From NCBI RefSeq assembly GCF_020618415.1, contig NZ_CP085345.1:558001-622000 (forward strand): a DNA stretch of 64,000 nt, in the 5' to 3' direction. Source of the DNA: Cupriavidus sp. MP-37. GTDB taxonomy: Bacteria; Pseudomonadota; Gammaproteobacteria; Burkholderiales; Burkholderiaceae. A program made the position numbers and the translations under genes. Every line of letters begins with the position of its first letter. Within the stretch, counting starts at the first letter, position 1. Below are positions 51,768 through 60,436 of the stretch, one piece after another. The notes below the pieces were generated by a model. That model was not told the DNA's origin. It searched no databases and saw nothing but the letters and a program-made list of their open reading frames with translations.

Positions 51768-52379
51768 ATGCCCAGCCAAGCCGAACGCAGCGCCAGTACC
51801 CGCCAGTCCCTGATCGATGCCGCCGCGACCCTGCTCATCGAGCAAGGCTACGCGGCCTTTGCCGAAGCGCGCGTGTCCGAGCTGGCCGGCACCAGCCGCG
51901 GCTCGCTGCGCCACCACTTCCCGGAAGGGCGCTACGACCTGCTGCCGGCCATGCTGGAGTCGCTGCTCGAGCGCGAAGCCGACCGCCTGGCCGCGCTCGG
52001 GCCGCTGAGCCCGTCGCTGCGCCTGCACCTGATGCTGCATGTGCTGGCAAACCGGCCGCAGCGGCACGCCTCGCTGGCAATCCTGGAGGTGTGGATGGCA
52101 ACGCGCGGCGACCTGCGCCTGGCCCGCGCGGTGCACGCGCCGCTGGCGGCGGTGCCGCAGCGGCTGTTCGGCCAGCCGCCGGACGCGCCGCCGCAGCCGG
52201 AATGGCTGGCGCTGCGTTGCTTCCTGCACGGCGCCACCTTGCACAGCTTCGCGCCGGACTACGATGGCCAGCAGTTGTCCGAGGCGGTGCGCTGGCTGAT
52301 CGCCCAACTGCCGCGGCCCGACGGCCTGGACGCGCTGCTGGCCCGCATGCAGGCCAGCATGGAGGCCCGGCGGCGCTAG
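51768..52379 (+). CDS. TetR/AcrR family transcriptional regulator
   Basis: 203 residues. Helix-turn-helix: TRQSLIDAAATLLIEQGYAAFAEARVSELAGTSRGSLRHHFPEGRYDLLPAMLESLL. The recognition helix region SRGSLRHHF differs from the usual GxYxHF. The C-terminal domain has HVLANRPQRHASLAILEVWMATRGDLRLARAV, as in regulators linked to fatty-acid or degradative genes. A -10-like tacaat at 51754 lies close to the ATG, suggesting a very short leader. Target unknown; the patatin gene upstream is the only functionally plausible neighbour. Confidence 0.88.
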   Translation: MPSQAERSASTRQSLIDAAATLLIEQGYAAFAEARVSELAGTSRGSLRHHFPEGRYDLLPAMLESLLEREADRLAALGPLSPSLRLHLMLHVLANRPQRHASLAILEVWMATRGDLRLARAVHAPLAAVPQRLFGQPPDAPPQPEWLALRCFLHGATLHSFAPDYDGQQLSEAVRWLIAQLPRPDGLDALLARMQASMEARRR

Positions 52380-52403
52380 CCGCTCTCCGGACCACGCGCT
52401 AGC

Positions 52404-52910
52404 TCAAGGCAGCCGCGCCAGCAGCCGGTCGTGCAGCGCAGGCGGCAACACCAGCCGCCCCTTGCGGCCCGGCGCAGTGGGGTCGAACACCACGGCCTGC
52501 CCGTCCCAGCTGAGTCGCACCGGCCCCGCACTGGTGAAGGTGCGATGAGCCAGCACCCGGTCGCGCTCCGCGCCGTAGATCCGCAGCAATATCCGCTCGC
52601 CGCCCAGGTAGCAGTATTCGGCGGCGTACCGGGCGGCCGCATCGACCGCGGGAACCCTTCGGCAGTTGTGCGCGCCGGCCCGCTCGCTGACGCCGTGGCC
52701 GTATACGATGGCGGTCCAGATGGCGCCGACCGCCAGCACGCGTGCGCTGCTGACCAGCAGCATGCGCCGGGCGCGCGCGGGGCGCCCATGCGGCGACGCC
52801 ATGACAAAGGCGACCGCGCGAAACGCGGCCCACCCCAGCAGCAGCAGCGCCACCGCGGCCAGGTGGAAATAGAACGCCGAATCCGGCATTGACGCCATGA
52901 TATGGGCCAT
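52404..52910 (-). CDS. Hypothetical membrane protein
   Basis: 168 residues from ATG 52910, which has a GGAGGAGGG ribosome site. Two hydrophobic segments near the N-terminus (FYFHLAAVALLLLGWAAFRAVAFVMA and RMLLVSSARVLAVGAIWTAIVYG) are followed by a soluble domain with Cys residues (NCRRVPA, YCYLGGERILLRIYGAERDRVLAHRTF). The C-terminal part reads like a small beta domain (PVRLSWDGQAVVFDPTAPGRKGRLVLPPALHDRLLARLP). I do not recognise the family. Convergent with the TetR gene, 24 bases between stops. Confidence 0.65.
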   Translation of the reverse strand: MAHIMASMPDSAFYFHLAAVALLLLGWAAFRAVAFVMASPHGRPARARRMLLVSSARVLAVGAIWTAIVYGHGVSERAGAHNCRRVPAVDAAARYAAEYCYLGGERILLRIYGAERDRVLAHRTFTSAGPVRLSWDGQAVVFDPTAPGRKGRLVLPPALHDRLLARLP

Positions 52911-53104
52911 CCCTGCCCTCCTCCCCGTAAATGCCTGAAGCCGCTGCCAGCAAGGAGCGGGCAGCGCCCGGCATTTAACCAGTCCCGAACCGAATAAATC
53001 GGCGCCATTTATTCCTGACAATCGATAATGCGCGCCTAATTCCCGCCAAAGCACCAGAATAATCAAGCGCCGCCATGGCGCCAATTCGGTGTATTCCCGC
53101 TGTG
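52911..53104. other. AT-richer gap between the membrane protein and Hpt genes
   Basis: 194 bases with lower G+C than neighbours and several taa/att tracts (for example aatcgataatgcgcgcctaattcc around 53020-53045). It probably contains the promoter of the 52404-52910 gene. No coding frame or clear hairpin was found. Confidence 0.35.
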
Positions 53105-53842
53105 CTATTTTCGCTGGAAGTTATCGGCCTGATTTGCGAGGGGCAGGCTGGCAAGCAGGCTCAGCAGCCGTGCCGCCGTTGGCGCCACGATCGCGGCCAC
53201 CGCCGCGGCCGTGGCGGCATCGCCATCGCGCGCAGCCAGCTCGAGCCGCTGCGCCATCCGCCGCAGCGCATGGCACCCGACATAGTGGGCCGACGCCTTG
53301 AGCCGATGGGCGACACCGCGTACCGCCTCCAGGTCGTGCCCGGCCTGGCGCAGCTGCGCCAGGTCATCACGGGTCGAGGTCACCAGCGCCTGCAACAGTT
53401 CGTCGGCAAAGGCGGGATTGCCGAAGGTCTGGCCGGCAATGGCCCGGGCGATGCCCGCGGCCTCGCGCGCGGACAGCGCCACGTAGTGCTGGCCGGCCAG
53501 CAAGGCCAGCAGCGCCGCCTCGGTGACCGGCTCGCGCAGGCGGGCCACGGCGGGCTCTGCGCCGCTGACCGCTGGCGCTGCGCCGGGCGGGTGCACCACG
53601 GCGAAAACCGCGCCGCGGGCACGCCATGGGTGCATTTGCGGAGCAGGCATCCCGGCGGCGGCACTGGCCAGCACCAGCTCAACGTCGGCGGCCGGATCCC
53701 CTGCCGGCCCGCCCATGTCGATCTGCACCGTAAAGCCCAGGTCACGCAGGATCCGCGCGGCATCCGCGATCCAGGCCGAGTCGCCGGCGGGTGGTGCCAG
53801 CAACAAGGCACGGGGGCGGGACTGCGCATCGGCGGCGTTCAC
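53105..53842 (-). CDS. Hpt-domain phosphotransfer protein with possible pseudo-receiver N-terminal domain
   Basis: 245 residues from GTG 53842, which follows the response regulator stop by one base and has GGTGGG upstream; ATG 53887 would overlap that gene. Residues ~135-235 are an Hpt four-helix bundle with phospho-acceptor H179 in GVAHRLKASAHYVGC. Residues ~10-118 (RALLLAPPAGDSAWIADAARILRDLGFTVQID...) have the alternating pattern of a receiver domain but no acidic phosphorylation pocket. It likely relays phosphate between the hybrid kinase's receiver at 54827-56950 and the response regulator encoded just upstream. Confidence 0.78.
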   Translation of the reverse strand: MNAADAQSRPRALLLAPPAGDSAWIADAARILRDLGFTVQIDMGGPAGDPAADVELVLASAAAGMPAPQMHPWRARGAVFAVVHPPGAAPAVSGAEPAVARLREPVTEAALLALLAGQHYVALSAREAAGIARAIAGQTFGNPAFADELLQALVTSTRDDLAQLRQAGHDLEAVRGVAHRLKASAHYVGCHALRRMAQRLELAARDGDAATAAAVAAIVAPTAARLLSLLASLPLANQADNFQRK

Positions 53843-53843
53843 G

Positions 53844-54467
53844 TTATCCCACCGCAATATGGTGGCGCCGCGCAAAATCAATGACATCGACAATCGATTT
53901 TGCACCCAGTTTTTCCATCACCCGGGTCTTGTGCGTGCTTACGGTCTTGTTGGAAATAAACAAGACCTGCCCGATTTCCTTGTTCGACATGCCCTTGGCC
54001 AGCATCTGCATGACCACCAGTTCCTTGTCCGACAGCGAGGCGAGGCGCTCGGCCTCGTCGGCCAGTCCGGATTTGCCGTGATCGATCTCCGGCATGACGG
54101 TATAGCCCGCCAGCACGGACTCCGTGCACCGCACGATCTCGGCCAGTTCCTGCGTCTTGCTGACAAAGCCGTGGGCGCCGGCCTGGCGCGCACGGGGCGC
54201 AAAGGCGTTCTGGTCCTGGCCCGAGATGACCAGGATGCGCACCGCGGGGTGGCTGGCCTTGAGGCGCGGAATCACGTCGAGTCCGTTGATCTTGGGAATA
54301 TCGAGATCGAGGATGACCACATCGGGCGTGTATTGCCGCACGATCTCGATGGCCGCCTGGCCATTGTCTGCCTCGAGCACATGGGTGACGCCCAGCACCT
54401 GGGAAAAGTGCGTCTTCAGTACGGCGCGCACGGGTGGGTGGTCATCGACGATCAGGATGGTGGTCAA
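53844..54467 (-). CDS. NarL/LuxR-type response regulator (BvgA/EvgA-like)
   Basis: 207 residues from a TTG at 54467 with a well-placed GGAG (ACGGAGTACAAGC-TTG); the longer open frame upstream is not conserved. Receiver domain: D8/D9 pocket in ILIVDDHPPVRAVL, phosphorylatable D54 in VVILDLDIPKING, Ser/Thr in LVISGQ, Lys in GFVSKTQEL. The C-terminal LuxR helix-turn-helix: LSDKELVVMQMLAKGMSNKEIGQVLFISNKTVSTHKTRVMEKLGAKSIVDVIDFARR. It is the transcription-factor output of the split phosphorelay. Repeated gaaatttccg elements in the upstream region are candidate binding sites. Confidence 0.9.
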   Translation of the reverse strand: MTTILIVDDHPPVRAVLKTHFSQVLGVTHVLEADNGQAAIEIVRQYTPDVVILDLDIPKINGLDVIPRLKASHPAVRILVISGQDQNAFAPRARQAGAHGFVSKTQELAEIVRCTESVLAGYTVMPEIDHGKSGLADEAERLASLSDKELVVMQMLAKGMSNKEIGQVLFISNKTVSTHKTRVMEKLGAKSIVDVIDFARRHHIAVG

Positions 54468-54826
54468 GCTTGTACTCCGTTGCAAACTTCGCGTTTTCCG
54501 CGCGACCGGGCACATCATTGTGCTAAGCAATTGCGCCTTACGAAACCAGAAATTTCCGAGGCACCGGTGGTTTCTTCGGAAAGGCCACGCTCGGCGATGC
54601 GGCGCCGCGCTGCATGTGATGCGCGGTAAGCGTGCGGAAATTGCGATGTCGCCGACGTGCCCCGCATGGCGCCGCACGGCGGCCCCAGATTGTGTTGGAT
54701 ATGTGACGCCACAGGCGGCAAGGTGCCCGCGATATCGAAATTTCCGTATTAATTTCAGATTCGTCCTAATGAGATGGCGGGCCCGGCACCCTAGAGTGAA
54801 GGCACTTTACTGACCTTGCCAACCGC
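54468..54826. promoter_or_regulatory. Divergent promoter region of the phosphorelay with repeated gaaatttccg sites
   Basis: 359 bases without a gene. The decamer gaaatttccg occurs at 54549-54558 and 54737-54746 and, inverted with one change (cggaaattgc), at 54635-54644. Next to the second copy are further ttt(c) steps (tttccgtatt, atttcagatt), similar in spirit to BvgA heptad arrays. Probably the autoregulated promoter of kinase and regulator. Confidence 0.45.
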
Positions 54827-56950
54827 TTGTCGTTCTCTTCGCCCTCTTCTGCTTCGCCACCCGCCACCACGTGCCGGCACCGCGCCGCTTACGACTCCAC
54901 CCCACCTGCCAGGCGCAGGTCGTGGGTCAGCCGGACCGCGCCGGTGCCGCGGCGCGCGTGCGCGATGGCGCTTGCCCTAGGCTTGTCGCTCGGCATCGCG
55001 ACCGCTGCGCTGCCGGCGACCGTGCCAGGACCCGACGCTGCCGCATCGATGCCCGCGCTGACCGCCCCGACGCCGGCACCCGCACCGCACGCGCAACTGC
55101 TGGGCTGGTCCACCGCCGTGTTCTGTGCGGTCACGCCGTGCCTGCTGGCCTGGATCGTTGCCCTGTACCGCGAGGTGCGCCGGCGCCGCGCCGCCGAAAC
55201 CGCCCTGCAAGACAGCGTCGCCATCCAGACCGCGCTGCTTGACGGCATTCCCCAGCCGGTCTATTTGCGCGATGCCGCGCTCCGGCTCATCGCCTGCAAC
55301 CGCAGCTATGAGGAACTGCTGGGCGCCACGCGCAGCGCCCTGCTCGGGCAACCGCTCGACGCCGTCGCGGCGGCCCAGCCCCTTGCCATCGACATGGCGG
55401 AACTGGCGCACGACTACCGCCAGGTCATCGAAACCGGCGCGCCGCTGCGCTCGGACCGTTGCCTGCGGCTGGGCGACCGCACCATGCATGTGCTGAACTG
55501 GCTGACCCCGTTGCGCGGCGCCGACGGCACCGTCAAGGGCCTGGCCGGCGGCTGCGTCGACCTGACCGAGCGCCACGAGATGCTGGCCGAACTGGCCCAG
55601 GCCAAGACCGAGGCCGAAGCCGCCAACCAAGCCAAATCCGCCTTCCTGGCGTCAGTCAGCCACGAGATCCGCACGCCGATGAATGCCATCACCGGCATGC
55701 TCGAGCTGACGCTGGCACAGAATCACCTGCCGGACGAACAGCGGCTGCAACTGCTCACCGCCCACAAGTCGGCACTGGGGCTGCTGGCGCTGATCGACGA
55801 CCTGCTCGACCTGTCCAGGCTGGAGGCGGGCAAGTTCCGCATCCAGCCGGCACCCGCGTCGCTGTCAGGCCTGGTCGACGAAAACCTGCTGATCTTCGGG
55901 CCCGTGGCCGCGCAAAAAGGCCTGCCTCTGACCAGCGGCGTCAGCGCAGCGCTGGCGCCGCTGCATCAGGTCGACGCGCTGCGGTTCCGCCAGATCCTGG
56001 CCAACCTGGTGTCGAACGCGGTGCGCTTTACCGACAACGGCACGGTCCACGTGCGGCTGGACGCGCAGGCGCCCTGCGACGGCATCCAGCAGGTCATGCT
56101 GACCGTTTCCGACACCGGCGTCGGCATCCCCGTCGAGGCCCAGGCCCGGTTGTTCCAACCGTTCGAGCAGGTGCACGAATGCGGGCGCGCCTCCGCTGGC
56201 GGCAGCGGGCTGGGACTGGCCATCTGCCGGCGCCTCGCCGCTGCCATGGGAGGCAGCATCGCGCTGACCAGCCAGCCTGGACGGGGCACGCGCGTGGTGG
56301 TGTCGCTGCCGCTGGCAATCGCCAGCGCGCCACAGCCGGCCGCTCCGGTGCCACCGGCGCCACCGTCACCGATGGCAGGTTGCCCGCGGCGCGAGGCCAG
56401 CATCCTGGTGATCGACGACCATGCGCCCAACCGCCTGCTGCTGCATCGCCAGCTTGAACATCTGGGCCACCGTGTGAGCACGGCGTGCGATGGGCGCGAA
56501 GCACTGGCCGCGCTGGACCGTGCCAGCTTCGACGTCATCGTCTGCGACTGCGCCATGCCGGTCATGGACGGTCTCGCCTTCACGCGCGCCGTGCGGGCCC
56601 GCCACGATGCCCACCGCTGCGTGCCTGTCATCGGCTGCACCGCCAGTGCCGTGGCCGGCGACCACGCCGCGGCGCTGGCAGCGGGCATGGATGCCGTGGT
56701 GGTCAAGCCGGTGGGCCTGCAAGCGCTGGATGCCGCGATATCGCAGGCTTGCGGCGGCCGGCCACGGACGTCCGAGGTACAGCCACCGGAACCTGCCGGC
56801 CAGGCGCGCGGGCAAGACCTTGCCCCGCCGGCCGGCGCGGAGGGCAGCGGCAGTCCCTGCCCGGCCGGCGCCGGCACGCAAGCATCATGGTGCGAGGTTT
56901 GCCGCGCGATGAACGTGCAATGCGACCGCATTGACCTGCCCGAGGACTGA
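54827..56950 (+). CDS. Hybrid sensor histidine kinase (PAS-HK-REC, no Hpt)
   Basis: 707 residues if started at TTG 54827; ATG 54965 (residue 47) is the alternative, but it would remove the basic n-region of the first membrane helix (MALALGLSLGIATAALPA). A second helix, AVFCAVTPCLLAWIVALY, precedes a PAS domain (~130-250). H279 is the phospho-acceptor (FLASVSHEIRTPMNAI); N-box LANLVSNAVRFTDNG, and ATP lid DTGVGIP...GSGLGLAICRRLA. The C-terminal receiver has VIDDHAPNR and phospho-Asp in VIVCDCAMPVMDG. The periplasmic loop is very short, unlike BvgS/EvgS. A Cys-containing tail replaces the Hpt domain. Confidence 0.87.
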   Translation: MSFSSPSSASPPATTCRHRAAYDSTPPARRRSWVSRTAPVPRRACAMALALGLSLGIATAALPATVPGPDAAASMPALTAPTPAPAPHAQLLGWSTAVFCAVTPCLLAWIVALYREVRRRRAAETALQDSVAIQTALLDGIPQPVYLRDAALRLIACNRSYEELLGATRSALLGQPLDAVAAAQPLAIDMAELAHDYRQVIETGAPLRSDRCLRLGDRTMHVLNWLTPLRGADGTVKGLAGGCVDLTERHEMLAELAQAKTEAEAANQAKSAFLASVSHEIRTPMNAITGMLELTLAQNHLPDEQRLQLLTAHKSALGLLALIDDLLDLSRLEAGKFRIQPAPASLSGLVDENLLIFGPVAAQKGLPLTSGVSAALAPLHQVDALRFRQILANLVSNAVRFTDNGTVHVRLDAQAPCDGIQQVMLTVSDTGVGIPVEAQARLFQPFEQVHECGRASAGGSGLGLAICRRLAAAMGGSIALTSQPGRGTRVVVSLPLAIASAPQPAAPVPPAPPSPMAGCPRREASILVIDDHAPNRLLLHRQLEHLGHRVSTACDGREALAALDRASFDVIVCDCAMPVMDGLAFTRAVRARHDAHRCVPVIGCTASAVAGDHAAALAAGMDAVVVKPVGLQALDAAISQACGGRPRTSEVQPPEPAGQARGQDLAPPAGAEGSGSPCPAGAGTQASWCEVCRAMNVQCDRIDLPED

Positions 56951-56959
56951 CCAGCCGCT

Positions 56960-57433
56960 TCAGGGCTCCATCGGCACCGCGCTGGTGCACTTGATCTCGT
57001 CCAGGCACACGCTCGACTTCACGCCGCTGACGCCGGGAATGCGCATCAGCGTATCCAGCAGGAAGTCGGACAGCGACTTGAGGTCGCGCGCGACCACCTT
57101 CAGCACGTAATCGATATCGCCAGTCACCGAGAAGCACTCCTGGATTTGCGCCAGCTCGGCCACCAGCCGCTTGAAGTTGGACAGGTCGCGGATATGCCCG
57201 CGCTCCATCGTCACATGGATAAAGGCGACCACGCCGAAGCCCAGCGCCGCGGCGTCCAGCCGCGCCTCATAGCGCTTGACCAGGCCGGCTTCTTCCAGCC
57301 GGCGGTGGCGCCGCAAGGTCTGCGCCGGCGACAGCGCGATGGCCTCGGCCAGTTCCAGGTTGGAGGCGCGCCCGTTCTCCTGCAGCACCCCGAGCAAGCG
57401 GCGATCGGTGCGGTCCAGCTCGATTGATTGCAC
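56960..57433 (-). CDS. Lrp/AsnC family regulator
   Basis: 157 residues from GTG 57433 (GAGGAAACCGAA upstream). N-terminal helix-turn-helix: IELDRTDRRLLGVLQENGRASNLELAEAIALSPAQTLRRHRRLEEAGLVKRYEARLD; C-terminal RAM domain: FIHVTMERGHIRDLSNFKRLVAELAQIQECFSVTGDIDYVLKVVARDLKSLSDFLLDTLMRIPGVSGVKSSVCLDEIK. It is divergent from the 4-hydroxyphenylpyruvate dioxygenase gene and most likely senses tyrosine, phenylalanine or a related amino acid to control it. Tandem gaaat-N3-attt sites lie between the two starts. Confidence 0.93.
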   Translation of the reverse strand: MQSIELDRTDRRLLGVLQENGRASNLELAEAIALSPAQTLRRHRRLEEAGLVKRYEARLDAAALGFGVVAFIHVTMERGHIRDLSNFKRLVAELAQIQECFSVTGDIDYVLKVVARDLKSLSDFLLDTLMRIPGVSGVKSSVCLDEIKCTSAVPMEP

Positions 57434-57460
57434 TTCGGTTTCCTCGTTTCAAGTCTTCAG

Positions 57461-57515
57461 GAAATCAAATTTCATAATCTAGGGTTTCCCTGCCTGTTTT
57501 ACGAAATCCAATTTT
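57461..57515. promoter_or_regulatory. Tandem operator candidates for the Lrp-type regulator
   Basis: gaaatcaaatttc (57461-57473) is a perfect 5-3-5 inverted repeat; gaaatccaatttt (57503-57515) is a second copy with one arm mismatch. They are 42 bases apart, four helical turns, as expected for an Lrp octamer wrapping DNA. They lie in the AT-rich divergent region between the Lrp and hpd genes. Confidence 0.5.
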
Positions 57516-57670
57516 GCCGCCCCGAATATACACTGCATCCCAAGCAAGCGCACCGCAAACCCGTGCCGTCATGGGCCCGGTGCCGAGCCGGCTGGCCCCG
57601 GCGCGACTGCGCAAGCATGTGCTGAAGCCACAATATTATTTCCCGCCCCTACGTTCTTACCGAGAAAGCC

Positions 57671-58750
57671 ATGGCCGACCTGTTTGACAATCCGATGCAG
57701 CTGATGGGCTTCGAATTCGTGGAATTCGCCTCGCCCACGCCCAATGTGCTCGAGCCCCTGTTCGAGCAGATGGGCTTCACGCTGGTGGCAAAGCACCGCT
57801 CCAAGGATGTGCTGCTGTACCGCCAGGGCGAAGTGAACTTCATCGTCAACCGCGAGCCGCACAGCCACGCCGCCTACTTTGCCGCCGAGCATGGCCCCAG
57901 CGCCTGCGGCATGGCGTTCCGCGTCAAGGACTCGCACAAGGCCTATGCGCGCGCGCTGGCCCTGGGCGCGCAGCCGGTCGAGATCCCGACCGGCCCGATG
58001 GAGCTGCGGCTGCCGGCGATCAAGGGCATCGGCGGTGCGCCGCTGTACCTGATCGACCGCTTCGAGGAAGGCAAGTCCATCTATGACATCGACTTCGAGT
58101 TCATCGAAGGCGTCGACCGCCACCCGGTCGGCCACGGCCTCAGGCTGATCGACCACCTGACCCACAACGTCTACCGTGGCCGCATGGCTTATTGGGCGAA
58201 TTTCTACGAAAAGCTGTTCAACTTCCGCGAAATCCGCTACTTCGACATCCAGGGCGAGTACACCGGCCTGGCCTCCAAGGCCATGACCGCGCCGGATGGT
58301 AAAATCCGCATTCCGCTGAACGAGGAATCGTCCAAGGGCTCCGGCCAGATCGAAGAGTTCCTGATGGCCTTCAACGGCGAGGGCATCCAGCACATCGCCT
58401 TCCTGACCGACAACCTGATCGAGGTCATCGACCGCCTGCAACTGGCCGGCGTGCCGCTGATGACCGCGCCGAACGACTACTACTACGAGGCGCTCGACAC
58501 CCGCCTGCCCGGCCACGGCCAGCCGGTCGAGCAACTGAAGTCGCGCGGCATCCTGCTGGACGGCACCACCGAAGGCGGCAAGCCCCGTCTGCTGCTGCAG
58601 ATCTTCTCCAAGACCGCGCTTGGCCCGGTGTTCTTCGAGTTCATCCAGCGCCAGGGCGACGAAGGCTTCGGCGAAGGCAACTTCAAGGCACTGTTCGAGT
58701 CGCTGGAACGCGACCAGATCGAACGCGGCACGCTCAAGGTCGAGGCCTGA
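57671..58750 (+). CDS. hpd: 4-hydroxyphenylpyruvate dioxygenase
   Basis: 359 residues, full length. The enzyme converts 4-hydroxyphenylpyruvate to homogentisate with Fe(II) and O2. Iron ligands are visible in [14 protein letters not shown] (His), [11 protein letters not shown] (His) and [32 protein letters not shown] (Glu, with the C-terminal gate helix). The N-terminus [36 protein letters not shown] fits bacterial hpd proteins. It is the committed step of tyrosine degradation; homogentisate dioxygenase is not in the window. Divergent from the Lrp gene, with the aromatic permease and aminotransferase following on the same strand. Confidence 0.97.
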   Translation: MADLFDNPMQLMGFEFVEFASPTPNVLEPLFEQMGFTLVAKHRSKDVLLYRQGEVNFIVNREPHSHAAYFAAEHGPSACGMAFRVKDSHKAYARALALGAQPVEIPTGPMELRLPAIKGIGGAPLYLIDRFEEGKSIYDIDFEFIEGVDRHPVGHGLRLIDHLTHNVYRGRMAYWANFYEKLFNFREIRYFDIQGEYTGLASKAMTAPDGKIRIPLNEESSKGSGQIEEFLMAFNGEGIQHIAFLTDNLIEVIDRLQLAGVPLMTAPNDYYYEALDTRLPGHGQPVEQLKSRGILLDGTTEGGKPRLLLQIFSKTALGPVFFEFIQRQGDEGFGEGNFKALFESLERDQIERGTLKVEA

Positions 58751-58932
58751 CCGGCATCGGCCTTGCCTGACCGGCCGCCTTCGGCGGCGCGCCGGTCCGG
58801 CAACGCGCACGCCCCGCGCGGCAGACATCCTGCCGCGCGCGCGGCGACGACCCCCAGGCCCAAGCGTCCGACTCCGACAAAAGCCAGAGACGCGGGCCCG
58901 CATTCCATGAGAATGGGTAGAGGAAACACTGC

Positions 58933-60327
58933 ATGCACTCCAGCAACAATGACGGCTCGCTCAAGCGCGGGCTGAAGAACCGGCACATCCAGCTGATCGC
59001 CCTGGGTGGCGCCATCGGCACCGGACTTTTCCTGGGCATCGCCCAGACCATCAAGATGGCGGGGCCTTCGGTCCTGCTGGGCTATGCGATCGCCGGCATC
59101 GTGGCGTTCTTCATCATGCGCCAGCTGGGCGAGATGGTGGTGGACGAGCCCGTCGCCGGCTCGTTCAGCTACTTTGCCGACAAGTACTGCGGCCACTTCG
59201 CCGGCTTCCTGTCGGGGTGGAACTACTGGGTGCTGTACATCCTGGTGAGCATGGCGGAACTCTCCGCCGTCGGCATCTACGTGCAGTACTGGTGGCCGGA
59301 GATTCCCACCTGGGTCTCGGCGCTGGCGTTCTTCGTCATCATCAACGCGATCAACCTGGCGAGCGTGAAGTCCTTCGGCGAGATGGAATTCTGGTTCTCG
59401 ATCATCAAGGTCGCGGCGATCATCGGCATGATCGGCTTCGGCGGCTACCTGCTGCTGTCCGGCAATGCCGGCCCGCAGGCCAGCGTGGCCAACCTGTGGC
59501 AGCACGGTGGCTTCTTCCCCAACGGCATGGGCGGCCTGGTGATGGCCATGGCGGTGATCATGTTCTCGTTCGGCGGCCTGGAGCTGGTGGGCATCACCGC
59601 GGCCGAGGCGGACGCGCCCGAGAAGACCATCCCCAAGGCCACCAACCAGGTGATCTACCGCATCCTGATCTTCTACGTGGGCGCGCTGGCGGTGCTGCTG
59701 TCGCTGTACCCGTGGGAGAACGTGGTCACCGGCGGCAGCCCGTTCGTGCTGATCTTCCACGCGCTGAACAGCAACTGGGTCGCCAACGTGCTGAACGTGG
59801 TGGTGCTGACCGCGGCGCTGTCGGTCTACAACAGCGGCGTGTACTGCAACAGCCGCATGCTGTACGGCCTGGCCAAGCAGGGCAACGCGCCCAAGGCGCT
59901 GCTCAAGGTCAACCAGCGCGGCATCCCGCTGACGGCGCTGGCCTTCTCGGCCGTGGCCACCGCGGCCTGCGTGGTGATCAACTACTTCATGCCGGGCAAG
60001 GCCTTCGAGCTGCTGATGGGGCTGGTGGTGTCGGCGCTGATCATCAACTGGGCCATGATCAGCCTGATCCACCTGAAGTTCCGCGCCGACAAGCGCAAGG
60101 CCGGCCAGGCCACGGCGTTCCAGAGCTGGGGCTATCCGCTGACCAACTACCTGTGCCTGGTGTTCCTGGCCGGCATCCTGGTGGTGATGTACCTGACCGA
60201 AGGCCTGCGCATCTCGGTGTACCTGATCCCGGTGTGGCTGGCCGTGCTCGGCGTGAGCTACCTGGTGCGCCAGAAGAAGGCCGGCGCCGCGCTGCAAGCC
60301 GGCGTGGCCGCGCAGCAGCTGCGCTGA
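58933..60327 (+). CDS. aroP: Aromatic amino acid permease (AroP/PheP family)
   Basis: 464 residues with 12 membrane helices of the amino acid-polyamine-organocation superfamily. Signature N-terminus LKRGLKNRHIQLIALGGAIGTGLFLGIAQTIKMAGPSVLLGYAIAGIVAFFIMRQLGEMVVDEPVAGSFSYFADKYCG, then GGLELVGITAAEADAPEKTIPKA in the middle. The overall pattern matches AroP/PheP of proteobacteria. It imports phenylalanine, tyrosine or tryptophan with protons. It lies 182 bases after hpd and 109 before the aminotransferase gene, so uptake, transamination and dioxygenation are encoded together. Confidence 0.9.
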   Translation: MHSSNNDGSLKRGLKNRHIQLIALGGAIGTGLFLGIAQTIKMAGPSVLLGYAIAGIVAFFIMRQLGEMVVDEPVAGSFSYFADKYCGHFAGFLSGWNYWVLYILVSMAELSAVGIYVQYWWPEIPTWVSALAFFVIINAINLASVKSFGEMEFWFSIIKVAAIIGMIGFGGYLLLSGNAGPQASVANLWQHGGFFPNGMGGLVMAMAVIMFSFGGLELVGITAAEADAPEKTIPKATNQVIYRILIFYVGALAVLLSLYPWENVVTGGSPFVLIFHALNSNWVANVLNVVVLTAALSVYNSGVYCNSRMLYGLAKQGNAPKALLKVNQRGIPLTALAFSAVATAACVVINYFMPGKAFELLMGLVVSALIINWAMISLIHLKFRADKRKAGQATAFQSWGYPLTNYLCLVFLAGILVVMYLTEGLRISVYLIPVWLAVLGVSYLVRQKKAGAALQAGVAAQQLR

Positions 60328-60334
60328 GCCGCCA

Positions 60335-60363
60335 GGCGGCGCCTGCAGGCTGCGGGCGCCGCC
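60335..60363. other. GC-rich hairpin between permease and aminotransferase genes
   Basis: Perfect 9-bp arms ggcggcgcc (60335-60343) and ggcgccgcc (60355-60363) with an 11-base loop; no T-tract follows. A -10-like taaaat at 60370-60375 suggests a separate promoter for the aminotransferase gene. Confidence 0.4.
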
Positions 60364-60436
60364 GCCGGTTAAAATCCCGGGCTGCGCGGCGCCTTGCGCT
60401 GCGGCAGCCGCCCCCGACCCAACTCCATCGCATCCC

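Noticed and set aside
58769..58797. Hairpin after hpd as a terminator
   Set aside because: A stem with an interior bulge is present but no T-tract follows; not strong enough to call.
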